30,642 bases of DNA. Origin: CAYUIS01 sp964444825 (GTDB taxonomy: Bacteria; Chloroflexota; Anaerolineae; B4-G1). The stretch covers positions 1 through 30,642 of the forward strand of contig CAYUIS010000054.1 in assembly GCA_964444825.1 (NCBI GenBank), written 5' to 3'. The notes under the pieces were generated by a model. The model saw only the letters and a program-made list of their open reading frames with translations, was not told the origin of the DNA and searched no databases. The position numbers were made by a program, and so were the translations under genes. This document shows positions 8,409 to 16,243 of the stretch, piece after piece; the first letter of the stretch is position 1; each line of letters begins with the position of its first letter.

Positions 8409-8463
8409 TCTCAGCGTATTCTCGGCATGTGCTTGGGATGTCTTCAGGAACCACAACTACAAT
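8409..8463 (+). promoter_or_regulatory. Promoter of ABC export module 1 with four 11-bp-spaced activator boxes
   Basis: Boxes TCTCAG, TCTCGG, GCTTGG and CTTCAG start at 8409, 8420, 8431 and 8442. After the last, exactly 10 nt lead to TACAAT (8458-8463). The geometry equals that of the divergent RR1 promoter 15 bp away, so one regulator probably activates both directions. Confidence 0.8.
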
Positions 8464-8503
8464 GACAGGGAAAATGAGCAACAGGAAGAAGTGAGGAGGC
8501 CCG

Positions 8504-9211
<708 letters not shown>

Positions 9212-9242
9212 AACTAGAGAATAGGAATTGTAGGAGGTTGAT

Positions 9243-10466
9243 ATGGGTTCAGTAAAAGCTTGGGGCGTAGCGTGGGAAGGTTTGACGCTCAACAAGGGAC
9301 GTTCGGTGCTGACGGCGCTGGGCGTCATCATCGGCGTGGCGGCGGTGATCGTGATGCTGGCGGTCAGCGCAGGGGCCGAGGCAGAGATCGCCGATCAGAT
9401 CAATGCCCTGGGGGCCAACCTGATCATGGTCATGCCCGCGATGGGCCAAGGCGGTTTTGGCGCAGGGTCAAATACGGTCTCGTTGGAATACGACGACATC
9501 ACGGCCATCGAGGAGAACGTGAGCGACGTCAGCGGCGTGTCGGCGGAGCAATCGACCACCCAGGACGTGAAAGCGGGGACGACGACGCTGGAGGGCATCT
9601 CGATCATGGGCACGACGTCCGGCTTTACGGACGTGCGGGACTACCAGGTGCTGGTGGGGCGCTTTCTGACGAATGAGGACAACGACCGGGAGAACGAGGT
9701 CGTCGCCCTGGGCTATGACATCGCCGTGGAGCTCTTTGGCGACGCGAGCAGCGCCGTGGGCCAAAAGGTCAAGATCGGCTCGACCAACTTTGTCGTGGTG
9801 GGTGTGATGGCCGAAAAAGGCGTGGTGGGTACCACCGATTATGATGGGCGGGTCTATATCCCGCTCACCGTCGTCTTTGACAAGTTCACGTCGTCCCGCT
9901 TTGGGGGTGGCACGGTGCGGCTCATCTACGTCTCGGCCGAGAGCCAGGCAGTGATGGACAGCGTATCCTCGCAGGTATTGACCCTGTTGAACCAGCGGCA
10001 CGACGTCGATCCGACGTCGTCGGGCTTTACGCTGACGACCCAGGACAGCATCATCGACACCCAGGCCTCGACGACGGAGGCGTTTCGGGACCTGCTGGGC
10101 TGGGTGGCAGGTGTCTCGCTGCTGGTAGGCGGCATCGGCATCATGAACATTATGCTGGTGAGCGTCACAGAGCTGACGCGGGAGATCGGCCTGCGGCAGG
10201 CGTTGGGGGCGCGGCCTCGCGACGTACGGGCCCAGTTCCTGCTGGAGGCGGTCATCCTCAGCCTGGCGGGTGGGCTGATGGGCGTCCTGTGCGGCGTGGG
10301 GGGATCGTATCTCTTTAACACCCTGGGCACGATGCGCACTGAGCTGGTGGTAGAATCGATCCCGCTGGCCTTTGCTGCAGCGGCGGCGGTGGGCATCTTT
10401 TTCGGCTACTATCCGGCCACCAAAGCGGCGCAGTTGGAGCCGATCGTGGCGTTGAGGCGGGAGTGA
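9243..10466 (+). CDS. MacB-like ABC transporter permease (module 1)
   Basis: A 407-residue permease of the MacB/FtsX family. It has a short cytoplasmic N-terminus, TM1 at about 22-44 (VLTALGVIIGVAAVIVMLAV), a large extracytoplasmic MacB_PCD domain at about 45-285, and the C-terminal FtsX domain with three helices at about 285-310, 335-360 and 370-395. The family loop GGIGIMNIMLVSVTELTREIGLRQALGA is intact. Such proteins do not carry substrate through a channel but transmit ATP-driven movement to the outside, to expel peptides or lipids. AGGAGG lies 6 nt before the ATG. Unlike module 2 there is no adaptor gene in this transcript, so it may borrow the HlyD-like proteins encoded at 14827-17716. 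Confidence 0.94.
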   Translation: MGSVKAWGVAWEGLTLNKGRSVLTALGVIIGVAAVIVMLAVSAGAEAEIADQINALGANLIMVMPAMGQGGFGAGSNTVSLEYDDITAIEENVSDVSGVSAEQSTTQDVKAGTTTLEGISIMGTTSGFTDVRDYQVLVGRFLTNEDNDRENEVVALGYDIAVELFGDASSAVGQKVKIGSTNFVVVGVMAEKGVVGTTDYDGRVYIPLTVVFDKFTSSRFGGGTVRLIYVSAESQAVMDSVSSQVLTLLNQRHDVDPTSSGFTLTTQDSIIDTQASTTEAFRDLLGWVAGVSLLVGGIGIMNIMLVSVTELTREIGLRQALGARPRDVRAQFLLEAVILSLAGGLMGVLCGVGGSYLFNTLGTMRTELVVESIPLAFAAAAAVGIFFGYYPATKAAQLEPIVALRRE

Positions 10467-10468
10467 GT

Positions 10469-10508
10469 GAATCAGCGAGTCGGCAAATCGGTGAATCTGC
10501 AAATCCAT
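10469..10508 (+). repeat. Degenerate 8-bp tandem repeat in the lipoprotein-1 leader
   Basis: Five consecutive units of the pattern RARTCNGC (GAATCAGC, GAGTCGGC, AAATCGGT, GAATCTGC, AAATCCAT) follow the permease stop and end at the AGGAGG of the next gene. The same repeat occurs at 14775-14814 and 19710-19741. Confidence 0.7.
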
Positions 10509-10520
10509 AGGAGGTTAATG

Positions 10521-11270
10521 ATGAAAGTGAAAAGTATGGTGAGGTCTCGGTATGTTGGATCAGCTCTGTCGGTCGCTGGACTGGCTCTGATCCTGGCTTT
10601 GACGATGACCGGATGTGGGGCGCAAGCAGCCTTGACTCCGGTAACCGTAGCTGGTGAGGAAGAGGTGGTCCCGGCCCTGGCAGACGTAGGTGGCGAGAAG
10701 GCGGCTGGGGAAACGGCGATCGACACGTCCTACCCCGACGCGCTGGGCGTGAGCGACCAACTGGCGCTGGGCACGCTGCTCCTAGAAGGGATGGGGCAGG
10801 CGGTCACGCCAGCGCAGGCGGCGACGCTGTTGCCGTTCTGGCAGGTGATCCAGGGGGGAACCCTGCAAGGTGAAATGGAGATCGACGCCGTTCTCTCGCA
10901 GATCGAGGACACAATGACCGTGGAGCAACTGGCGACCATCGCGGGGGAACAGCTCACGGCGGAGGACCGACAGACGTGGGCCCAGGAGCAAGGGTTGGGC
11001 TTTGGCGCGGGCGACGGTTCCGGGCCGGTGGATGGTGGTGAGGCCCCGTCGGAGGAGGAACGGGCGCAACGTATGGCCGAGCTTGGTCTCACAGAGGATG
11101 ACTTGCCTGCTGGTATGGGCGAACTGAGCGCCGAGGAGCGGGAGGCGTTGCGAGCAACTGCCGAAGCTGGCGGTATGGTTCCCGGTGGCGGGGCTGGCGC
11201 TGGACACGGGCGGTCCTCCGTCGTACTTGGCCCACTGGTCGAGCTGTTGACCCAACGGGCGGCGGAGTGA
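10521..11270 (+). CDS. Paralogous lipoprotein 1 of the export modules (unknown function)
   Basis: A 249-residue protein. The signal peptide is residues 1-31 with lipobox LTMTGC (Cys32), so it is predicted to be a membrane-anchored extracytoplasmic lipoprotein. A helical central region (about 70-160) contains 'IDTSYPDALGVSDQLALGTLLLEG', 'AVTPAQAATLLPFWQVIQGG' and 'MTVEQLATIAGEQLTAEDRQTW'. The rest is Gly/Glu-rich and ends in LGPLVELLTQRAAE. The LTxEQ/LTxED turns recall Spy/CpxP-type envelope sensors, but I cannot assign the family. It is clearly homologous to 19765-20493. I chose ATG 10521 because AGGAGG lies 6 nt away; an ATG at 10518 is alternative. Its place at the end of an ABC module suggests an accessory or sensory role. 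Confidence 0.85.
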   Translation: MKVKSMVRSRYVGSALSVAGLALILALTMTGCGAQAALTPVTVAGEEEVVPALADVGGEKAAGETAIDTSYPDALGVSDQLALGTLLLEGMGQAVTPAQAATLLPFWQVIQGGTLQGEMEIDAVLSQIEDTMTVEQLATIAGEQLTAEDRQTWAQEQGLGFGAGDGSGPVDGGEAPSEEERAQRMAELGLTEDDLPAGMGELSAEEREALRATAEAGGMVPGGGAGAGHGRSSVVLGPLVELLTQRAAE

Positions 11271-11346
11271 CCGGTCGTCTGCATGACAAGCATCAAGTTT
11301 GAAAGTGAATCTAGCACCTGACACCAGGACTTGTCACTAGAAGTTC

Positions 11347-11392
11347 AGAAACCAGGTTTGGTCGTTTCGCTTACACGAAAGGCCTGGTTTCT
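11347..11392 (+). terminator. Terminator-like hairpin after export module 1
   Basis: A perfect 10-bp stem (AGAAACCAGG 11347-11356 with CCTGGTTTCT 11383-11392) around a 26-nt loop. The loop contains an inner TTTCG/CGAAA stem (11365-11369, 11376-11380). It lies 76 bp after lipoprotein 1. The 3' arm ends in TTTCT, a weak U-tract. Its shape is like that of 27499-27550. Confidence 0.55.
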
Positions 11393-11444
11393 CAGAGAGT
11401 ATCAGATAGCGAGAAAGTGAGTGAACAGACAGGAGAGATAAATA

Positions 11445-11762
11445 ATGAGAGGCAGAGGACAGTTTGGGGTAATGCGTCGCCCGCTCGGACTGGGCAGATG
11501 GTGCAGGCCGCTGATGTGGGGCTGGCCGATGTGGCGCAGAGGGTTCTGGGCAAGGTGGCTGTGGATGGGGCCGTTTATGCTGTTGCTGTTCGATCGTACC
11601 CCGTACAAGCTGCGGCAGAGCGACGTCGGGAGGATCGAGACGGCGACCGGGCGGCCGGCCACCGATCTGAGCGAAGAGGAGCTGGTGGCGGCGATGAGGA
11701 GGCTGGGCATCCAGAAGCTGGAGCTGAGCGACGAGGACGAGACCGCCGTCGCTGGTGCCTGA
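11445..11762 (+). CDS. Small Trp/Arg-rich membrane protein, unknown
   Basis: A 105-residue protein. Residues 1-35 are Arg/Gly/Trp-rich (GLGRWCRPLMWGWPMWRRGFW), followed by one short hydrophobic stretch at about 38-50 (WMGPFMLLLF). A C-terminal acidic helical part of about 50 residues (DVGRIETATGRPATDLSEEELVAAMRRLGIQKLEL) resembles the short helical tails found in SHOCT-like or regulatory small proteins. GGAGAG precedes the ATG by about 8 nt. It lies between the two export modules in the same direction and may be a small membrane modulator of one of them. I do not recognise the family. Confidence 0.6.
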   Translation: MRGRGQFGVMRRPLGLGRWCRPLMWGWPMWRRGFWARWLWMGPFMLLLFDRTPYKLRQSDVGRIETATGRPATDLSEEELVAAMRRLGIQKLELSDEDETAVAGA

Positions 11763-11809
11763 GATCAATCTGATAGTGTGCAGTTGGCCTTGGAAACAGA
11801 GAGTGCGAT

Positions 11810-11864
11810 CACTATCAAACCCTAACCGCGCCTTCACAATCTCTTTACATCGGTTTGGTAGTAT
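11810..11864 (+). promoter_or_regulatory. Candidate activator-dependent promoter of the YckD-like gene
   Basis: Boxes CTTCAC (11832) and CTTTAC (11843) are 11 bp apart. Ten nucleotides separate the latter from TAGTAT (11859-11864). Weaker copies CCTAAC (11821) and CACTAT (11810) keep the 11-bp phase. The layout matches the TCTCAG promoters but the box sequence differs, which may mark RR2 sites. Confidence 0.5.
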
Positions 11865-11918
11865 GCAGATAGGTTGGCGGAGAGCCAGCTAGACCAAAGA
11901 AGAAAGGAGGTGAATCGA

Positions 11919-12434
11919 ATGAGAAAAAAGACACTAGCTCTGGTATCCGGTGCGACGTTGGTGGCGCTGCTGCTGACGGGACTGGTCGGCGCGACAGTGG
12001 CGTTTGCGCAGGAGCCCACACCCGAGGCTGAAGTGCCCTTTGCAGGGCGCCGTGGTGGCCGTGGGGGCGGCGACTTTGGGCGCGGCATGATGGGCGGCTT
12101 TGGCGGCCAGTGGACCACGTTCGACACGATGGCCGACGCTTTGGGACTGACCCCGGTAGAGCTCTTCACGGAGCTGCACGGAGGCAAGACGCTGGAGGAT
12201 GTCGCTGAAGAGCAGGGTGTCGACTTGGAGGCGCTGCAGGAGACTATGCAGGCCGCTCGGGAAGATGCGATGCGGAAGAGAATCGAGCAAGCGGTCGAAG
12301 ATGGCAAGATCAGCCAGGAACAGGCCGACTGGATGCTCGAGGGGCTCGAGAATGGCTATGGCCCGATGGGGCGCGGCTTCGGTCACGGTCGTGGCGGCAG
12401 GTTGCCCGGCCCGGTCGCCTCTGAGGATGCATAA
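11919..12434 (+). CDS. Secreted YckD/DUF2680-like protein
   Basis: A 171-residue exported protein. The signal peptide is about residues 1-30 (hydrophobic core LVSGATLVALLLTGLVG, cleavage near AFA-QE). A Gly/Arg-rich stretch at 45-62 follows, then a helical domain (about 68-140). That domain has the repeated pattern 'LGLTPVELFTELHGGKTLEDVAEEQGVDLEAL' and 'IEQAVEDGKISQEQADWMLEGL', typical of the YckD/DUF2680 group. A second Gly-rich tail ends it. No enzymatic residues are visible. It may bind metal or envelope components, and these proteins often occur near two-component systems. The start is fixed by a very strong ribosome site (AAGGAGGTGA, 11904-11913). It precedes the RR2-HK2 operon by 200 bp. 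Confidence 0.82.
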   Translation: MRKKTLALVSGATLVALLLTGLVGATVAFAQEPTPEAEVPFAGRRGGRGGGDFGRGMMGGFGGQWTTFDTMADALGLTPVELFTELHGGKTLEDVAEEQGVDLEALQETMQAAREDAMRKRIEQAVEDGKISQEQADWMLEGLENGYGPMGRGFGHGRGGRLPGPVASEDA

Positions 12435-12482
12435 GCTCCCCTGCATAAGATAGCGGTCTAGGGAGGTGATCAACCAAACTGA

Positions 12483-12518
12483 CGGTGAGGAGGAGCGCCG
12501 GAGCGCTCCTCCTCACCG
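12483..12518 (+). terminator. Perfect 16-bp hairpin after the YckD-like gene
   Basis: Positions 12483-12498 and 12503-12518 are perfectly complementary around a 4-nt CGGA loop. The structure is very GC-rich but no T-run follows. It could be a terminator or attenuator before RR2. A full-length Shine-Dalgarno (GGAGGTGATC, 12462-12471) sits just upstream of it. Confidence 0.65.
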
Positions 12519-12635
12519 CGTTGTGTGGTCTGGCTCCCTGCTGCAGCTATCACCGAGAGTTGGATGGGCTGGTTGACTGACAGATCTTTGCTGGGACGCA
12601 GACCAACGCTGATGGACGCTGATTTGGGGATGGAT

Positions 12636-13325
12636 ATGACAAAAGACGAGATACTGGTGGTTGACGACGACGAAAAGATCGTGGCCTTGATCCGGCTCTA
12701 TCTGGAGAGGGATGGCTATCAGGTGATCGCTGCCTACGACGGCGTGGAGGCGCTGGCCCTAGCCCGCCAGAGACAGCCCGACCTTATTCTGCTGGATCTG
12801 ATGCTGCCCAAGATGGATGGCCTCGACGTGTGCCGTATCCTGCAGGCCGAGTCCCAGGTTCCGATCATTATGCTCACGGCCAGGACCACGGACGAGGACA
12901 AGCTCGTCGGGTTGGACGTGGGGGCCGACGACTATGTCACCAAGCCGTTCAACCCGCGCGAGGTCGCGGTTCGGGTGCGGACGGTGTTGCGCCGGGCAGG
13001 AAAGGACGGGGATGAGGAGCCGGTGGTGATCGGTCGCGCCGACCTGGTGATCGACCGTCGCTGCCACGAGGTGCGCGTGCGGGGCGACTTGGTAGACCTC
13101 ACGCCGACCGAGTTCAATCTGCTGGGGGTGCTGGCAGGGGAGCCGGGGCGCGTCTTTACCCGATCGGAACTGCTGGATCGGGTCTTTGGCCACGATTTCG
13201 ATGGCTTTGAGCGCACGGTAGACGCCCACGTAAAGAACCTGCGCAAAAAGATCGAGCCGAATCCCAAACAGCCGGCCTACGTCCATACCGTGTATGGGGT
13301 GGGCTACAGATTCAGTGAGGTATGA
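12636..13325 (+). CDS. OmpR/PhoB-family response regulator (RR2)
   Basis: A 229-residue regulator. The receiver has the acidic pocket VVDDDE (residues 8-13), Asp54 (ILLDLMLPKMDG), Thr in MLTARTT and Lys in YVTKPFNPRE. The winged-helix domain has VDLTPTEFNLLGVLAGEPGRVFTRSELLDRVFG and VYGVGYRF. I chose ATG 12636 (GGGG 6 nt upstream); longer frames reach 12525 but add residues unlike the family. It overlaps the kinase gene by 11 bp. It is diverged from RR1, especially in the recognition-helix region (ERTVDAHVKNLRKKIEP against NVLEVYIGYLRKKTEQ), so it may read different boxes. No clear promoter was seen between 12519 and 12630. Confidence 0.93.
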   Translation: MTKDEILVVDDDEKIVALIRLYLERDGYQVIAAYDGVEALALARQRQPDLILLDLMLPKMDGLDVCRILQAESQVPIIMLTARTTDEDKLVGLDVGADDYVTKPFNPREVAVRVRTVLRRAGKDGDEEPVVIGRADLVIDRRCHEVRVRGDLVDLTPTEFNLLGVLAGEPGRVFTRSELLDRVFGHDFDGFERTVDAHVKNLRKKIEPNPKQPAYVHTVYGVGYRFSEV

Positions 13326-14691
13326 GAAGATCCGCTCCTTGCGTTTTCGCCTGCTGGTGGTGCTGATACTGGTGGTTGTGGCTGCGGTGGGGGGCATCGC
13401 GCTCTTTAGCACGCAGATCATTACACGGACGTTCCGGGGTTACGAGGATCATCGGGGGATGCTGCGTGACCGGCGCTTCGAGGGCTTCCTGACCGGGTTC
13501 TATAAGCGGCATGAAGACTGGACCGATGTGCAACCAGAGCTTGAACGCATGGGTGAGATCACGGGAGAACGGATTGTGTTGACCGATGGGCAAGGACAGG
13601 TGGTCGCCGATTCCGAGGGCAAGCTGATTGGCGAGTCAGCGGGAAATGGATGGGGTCCGCCAGCCGCGCAGATCGTCCATCAGGGGGTCTTGGTCGGAAG
13701 GCTGTACGTCGATATACCTGAGTGGCCGGGGCTCCCCGGAATCGAGGGAGTGTTGGCTCCACTGAACCGTACCTTGCTGTTGATCGCTCTGATTGCCGGC
13801 ATCGGTGCTGTGCTGCTCACGCTGGGCGTGTCGCGCCGCATCTTTGCCCCGGTGGAGGCCTTGACGGCGGCCGCGCGGTGGATGGAGGCGGGAGACCTGA
13901 GCCAGCGGGTGGCGATCACGTCTGACGACGAGATCGGCGACCTGGCGCGGGCCTTTAATGGTATGGCCGACGGGCTGGCCCGGTTCGAGGAGTTGCGGCG
14001 TCAACTGGTGAGCGACGTGGCCCACGAGTTGCGCACTCCCTTGACCAACATTCGAGGCTACCTGCAGGCAGTGCGGGACGGCGTGGTGGAGCCAGAGGAT
14101 CGCGTCATTAACTCGCTCTATGAGGAGGCTATGTTCCTCAACCATCTGGTGGACGACCTGCAGGAGCTATCGCTGGCCGAGGCCGGGCAGCTCAAGCTTG
14201 AGCGCCAAGCAGTGGCGCTGTGCGACGTCGTGGATGGCGCTGTTGGGGCGTTTGGCCCCCGGGCGGAGGCCGAGGGGATCGCGCTCGCGGTTGATCTCCC
14301 CGAGGATCTGCGCTTGGTGGACGTCGACCCGCGGCGGATCGGGCAGGTATTGCGCAATCTGCTCGACAACGGGTTGACCCACACGCCCGAGGGTGGGGAG
14401 GTCGGTGTTGCTGCTCGTGTTCTCCGTTCTGAGCCGGGTCAAGGGGGCGATGGGTGGGTCGAGGTCACAATGTGGGATACCGGGGGCGGCATACCGGTTG
14501 AGGACCTGCCGTACGTCTTTGAGCGTTTCTACCGGGCGGACAGGTCGCGGTCTCGGGCCACCGGTGGGGCAGGGCTGGGGCTGGCCATCGCCAGGCAGCT
14601 CGTCGAGGTTCACGGCGGGCGGATCGAGGTGGAAAGCGCACCAGGGCGGGGGACGTGGTTCACGTTCACACTGCCGGTGGCCCAAGCCTGA
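13315..14691 (+). CDS. Sensor histidine kinase (HK2)
   Basis: A 458-residue kinase starting at a GTG that overlaps the RR2 end by 11 bp; an ATG at 13294 would add 7 residues. TM1 is about 11-33 and the extracytoplasmic part about 34-150, with a double sensor-like 'GERIVLTDGQGQVVADSEG' segment. TM2 is about 153-175 and HAMP about 176-228. The H-box is AHELRTPLTNIRGYL with His237. The N-box is NLLDNGLTHT with Asn352, and here the usual Ala after Asn is Gly. G1 is DTGGGIP, the F-box FERFYRADRS and G2 GAGLGLAIARQLVEVHGG. This is the full catalytic set of the BaeS/CpxA-like subgroup. Its stop is 15 bp before the first TCTCAG box of the adaptor operon promoter. Confidence 0.93.
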   Translation: MRYEKIRSLRFRLLVVLILVVVAAVGGIALFSTQIITRTFRGYEDHRGMLRDRRFEGFLTGFYKRHEDWTDVQPELERMGEITGERIVLTDGQGQVVADSEGKLIGESAGNGWGPPAAQIVHQGVLVGRLYVDIPEWPGLPGIEGVLAPLNRTLLLIALIAGIGAVLLTLGVSRRIFAPVEALTAAARWMEAGDLSQRVAITSDDEIGDLARAFNGMADGLARFEELRRQLVSDVAHELRTPLTNIRGYLQAVRDGVVEPEDRVINSLYEEAMFLNHLVDDLQELSLAEAGQLKLERQAVALCDVVDGAVGAFGPRAEAEGIALAVDLPEDLRLVDVDPRRIGQVLRNLLDNGLTHTPEGGEVGVAARVLRSEPGQGGDGWVEVTMWDTGGGIPVEDLPYVFERFYRADRSRSRATGGAGLGLAIARQLVEVHGGRIEVESAPGRGTWFTFTLPVAQA

Positions 14692-14705
14692 TGGGTCAAG
14701 GATAC

Positions 14706-14760
14706 TCTCAGGATACTCTCAGCATTCGCTTAGAGTACTTTCAGGTAGCACGGCTACACT
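14706..14760 (+). promoter_or_regulatory. Promoter of export module 2 with four 11-bp-spaced activator boxes
   Basis: TCTCAG (14706), TCTCAG (14717), GCTTAG (14728) and TTTCAG (14739) are each 11 bp apart. Ten nucleotides lead to TACACT (14755-14760). Box order and geometry equal those of the two promoters at 8340-8463. A weak fifth copy (GTCAAG) sits at 14695. Confidence 0.8.
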
Positions 14761-14774
14761 TACTGCGATCAACC

Positions 14775-14814
14775 AAATCTGCAGGTCAGCGAATCTGCAA
14801 ATCTACAAATCAGG
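14775..14814 (+). repeat. Degenerate 8-bp tandem repeat in the adaptor-1 leader
   Basis: Units AAATCTGC, AGGTCAGC, GAATCTGC, AAATCTAC and AAATCAGG run without gaps between the module-2 promoter and the ribosome site of the next gene. They fall within the predicted 5' untranslated RNA. Confidence 0.7.
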
Positions 14815-14826
14815 GGAGAAGTAAGA

Positions 14827-16242
14827 ATGGGGAAACGCAAGACCTGGCTGATATCGCTCGCCGTGCTTCTGGTGATAGCCGGTGTGGGATATGTTGTCTA
14901 CACTCGTTTCGTTGCCTCTGCCTCCCTGGCTGAGGAGCCTCCGGAACCAACGCTGGAGACGGCAACGGTGACTCGGGGGGATATCGTCATCACGGCGGAT
15001 GGCAGTGGTGAGCTCGTGCCCGCGACGGAGCTTGAGCTGACCTTCCGCACCAGCGGCGTGCTGGCCGATGTGTTGGTAGTCGTCGGTGACCAGGTGCAAG
15101 AGGGAGACGTGCTGGCTCGGCTGGAGACGGACAAGCTGGAGCGGGCCGTGGCCGAGGCCGACGTCGAGCTGGAGCTAGCCCGGCTTGAGCTAGTCGATGT
15201 GCAGGAGGGAGCGAGCGACGCGGAGTTGGCCGATGCGCAGGCGGCGTTGCGCGATGCCCAGGTCGATCTGACGCTGGCGCACACGACATATCAGTCCACT
15301 TTCGACTCCAACCAAGACGCTATTGTGGATTCCCGCAAGGCCGATTACGACTGGGCGGTGAGCTACTACCAGAAGCAAAAGAGCAAGTACGAGGACGGAC
15401 ACCTCAGCCAGGCGGATCACGACTGGGCAATGGCCGCTATGATCGCGGCGGAGGGACGATGGCAAGCGGCCATCAACCAGGCGCGGGCCGAGGAGGTCCA
15501 AGCGGCGAATAGGGTCGCCCAGGCCCAGAACTCGGTCTACCAGGCGCAGGAGGCGCTGGAACTGCTGGAGAGCGACCCGCTGACGGATACGCTTACGCAG
15601 GCCACGCTGGCGGTGGATGAAGCGTTGCTGGCGCGGGAGGAGGCGCTGGCCAACCTGGAAGCGGCACAGCTCACCGCTCCCTTCGATGGCGTCGTTATGG
15701 ACGTCGTGTCAACGGCTGGCGTCGTGATGGGCGTCGCGGCAACATCTGGAGAGCAGGTGGGCACCTCCACGCCTATCGTCACCCTGGCTGATCTGCAAGA
15801 GCCACTGTTGTTGTTCTGGGTGGAGGAATCGGATATGAGCAGCGTCGTGGTGGGTAACCCAGTGAACATCGTTTTCGAAGCCCTGTTCGAGGATACCTTC
15901 AGGGGGGAGATCGTCCGCGTGGATCCGGTATTGGTGACGGTGGACGGCACGTCGGCCGTTCAGGCCTGGGCGAGCCTGGATCTCAGCACTCAAGAGGTTA
16001 ACCTGTTCTCCGGTATGACGGCCGACGTGGAGGTCGTCGCCGCTGAGGCCAGGGGCGCGTTGCTGGTGCCGGTAGAGGCGTTGCGGGAGACGTCGCCGGG
16101 CCAGTCTATGGTCTTTGTCGTCACGCCGGACGGGGAGTTGGAGATGCGGGCGGTGGTGGTGGGGTTGATGGACCCGGTAAACGCCGAGGTCCTGGGCGGT
16201 CTGGAATTGGGAGACATCGTGAGTGTCGGGGAGGCACAGTGA
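14827..16242 (+). CDS. HlyD/MacA-like membrane-fusion (adaptor) protein 1
   Basis: A 471-residue periplasmic-adaptor-type protein. One N-terminal TM anchor (about 7-27). The first lipoyl half has GSGELVPATELELTFRTSGVL...VGDQVQEGDVLARLET (about 58-102). A long alpha-helical hairpin (about 100-275, AELADAQAALRDAQVDLTLA and AAQLTAPFDG ends) follows. The second lipoyl half is APFDGVVMDV; then come the beta-barrel and membrane-proximal domains to the end. In MacAB and in Gram-positive YknXYZ systems such proteins couple to a MacB-type permease. GGGGAGAAG precedes the ATG. It is the first gene of the five-gene module-2 transcript. No TolC-like gene is present, as expected for a cell without a classical outer membrane. 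Confidence 0.92.
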   Translation: MGKRKTWLISLAVLLVIAGVGYVVYTRFVASASLAEEPPEPTLETATVTRGDIVITADGSGELVPATELELTFRTSGVLADVLVVVGDQVQEGDVLARLETDKLERAVAEADVELELARLELVDVQEGASDAELADAQAALRDAQVDLTLAHTTYQSTFDSNQDAIVDSRKADYDWAVSYYQKQKSKYEDGHLSQADHDWAMAAMIAAEGRWQAAINQARAEEVQAANRVAQAQNSVYQAQEALELLESDPLTDTLTQATLAVDEALLAREEALANLEAAQLTAPFDGVVMDVVSTAGVVMGVAATSGEQVGTSTPIVTLADLQEPLLLFWVEESDMSSVVVGNPVNIVFEALFEDTFRGEIVRVDPVLVTVDGTSAVQAWASLDLSTQEVNLFSGMTADVEVVAAEARGALLVPVEALRETSPGQSMVFVVTPDGELEMRAVVVGLMDPVNAEVLGGLELGDIVSVGEAQ

Positions 16243-16243
16243 T

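Noticed and set aside
9468..10508. 346-codon minus-strand frame
   Set aside because: Antisense to the MacB-like permease; Arg/His/Gln-rich composition typical of a shadow.
10469..10508. CRISPR-like array
   Set aside because: The repeat is only 8 bp with no unique spacers and no cas genes occur in the window.
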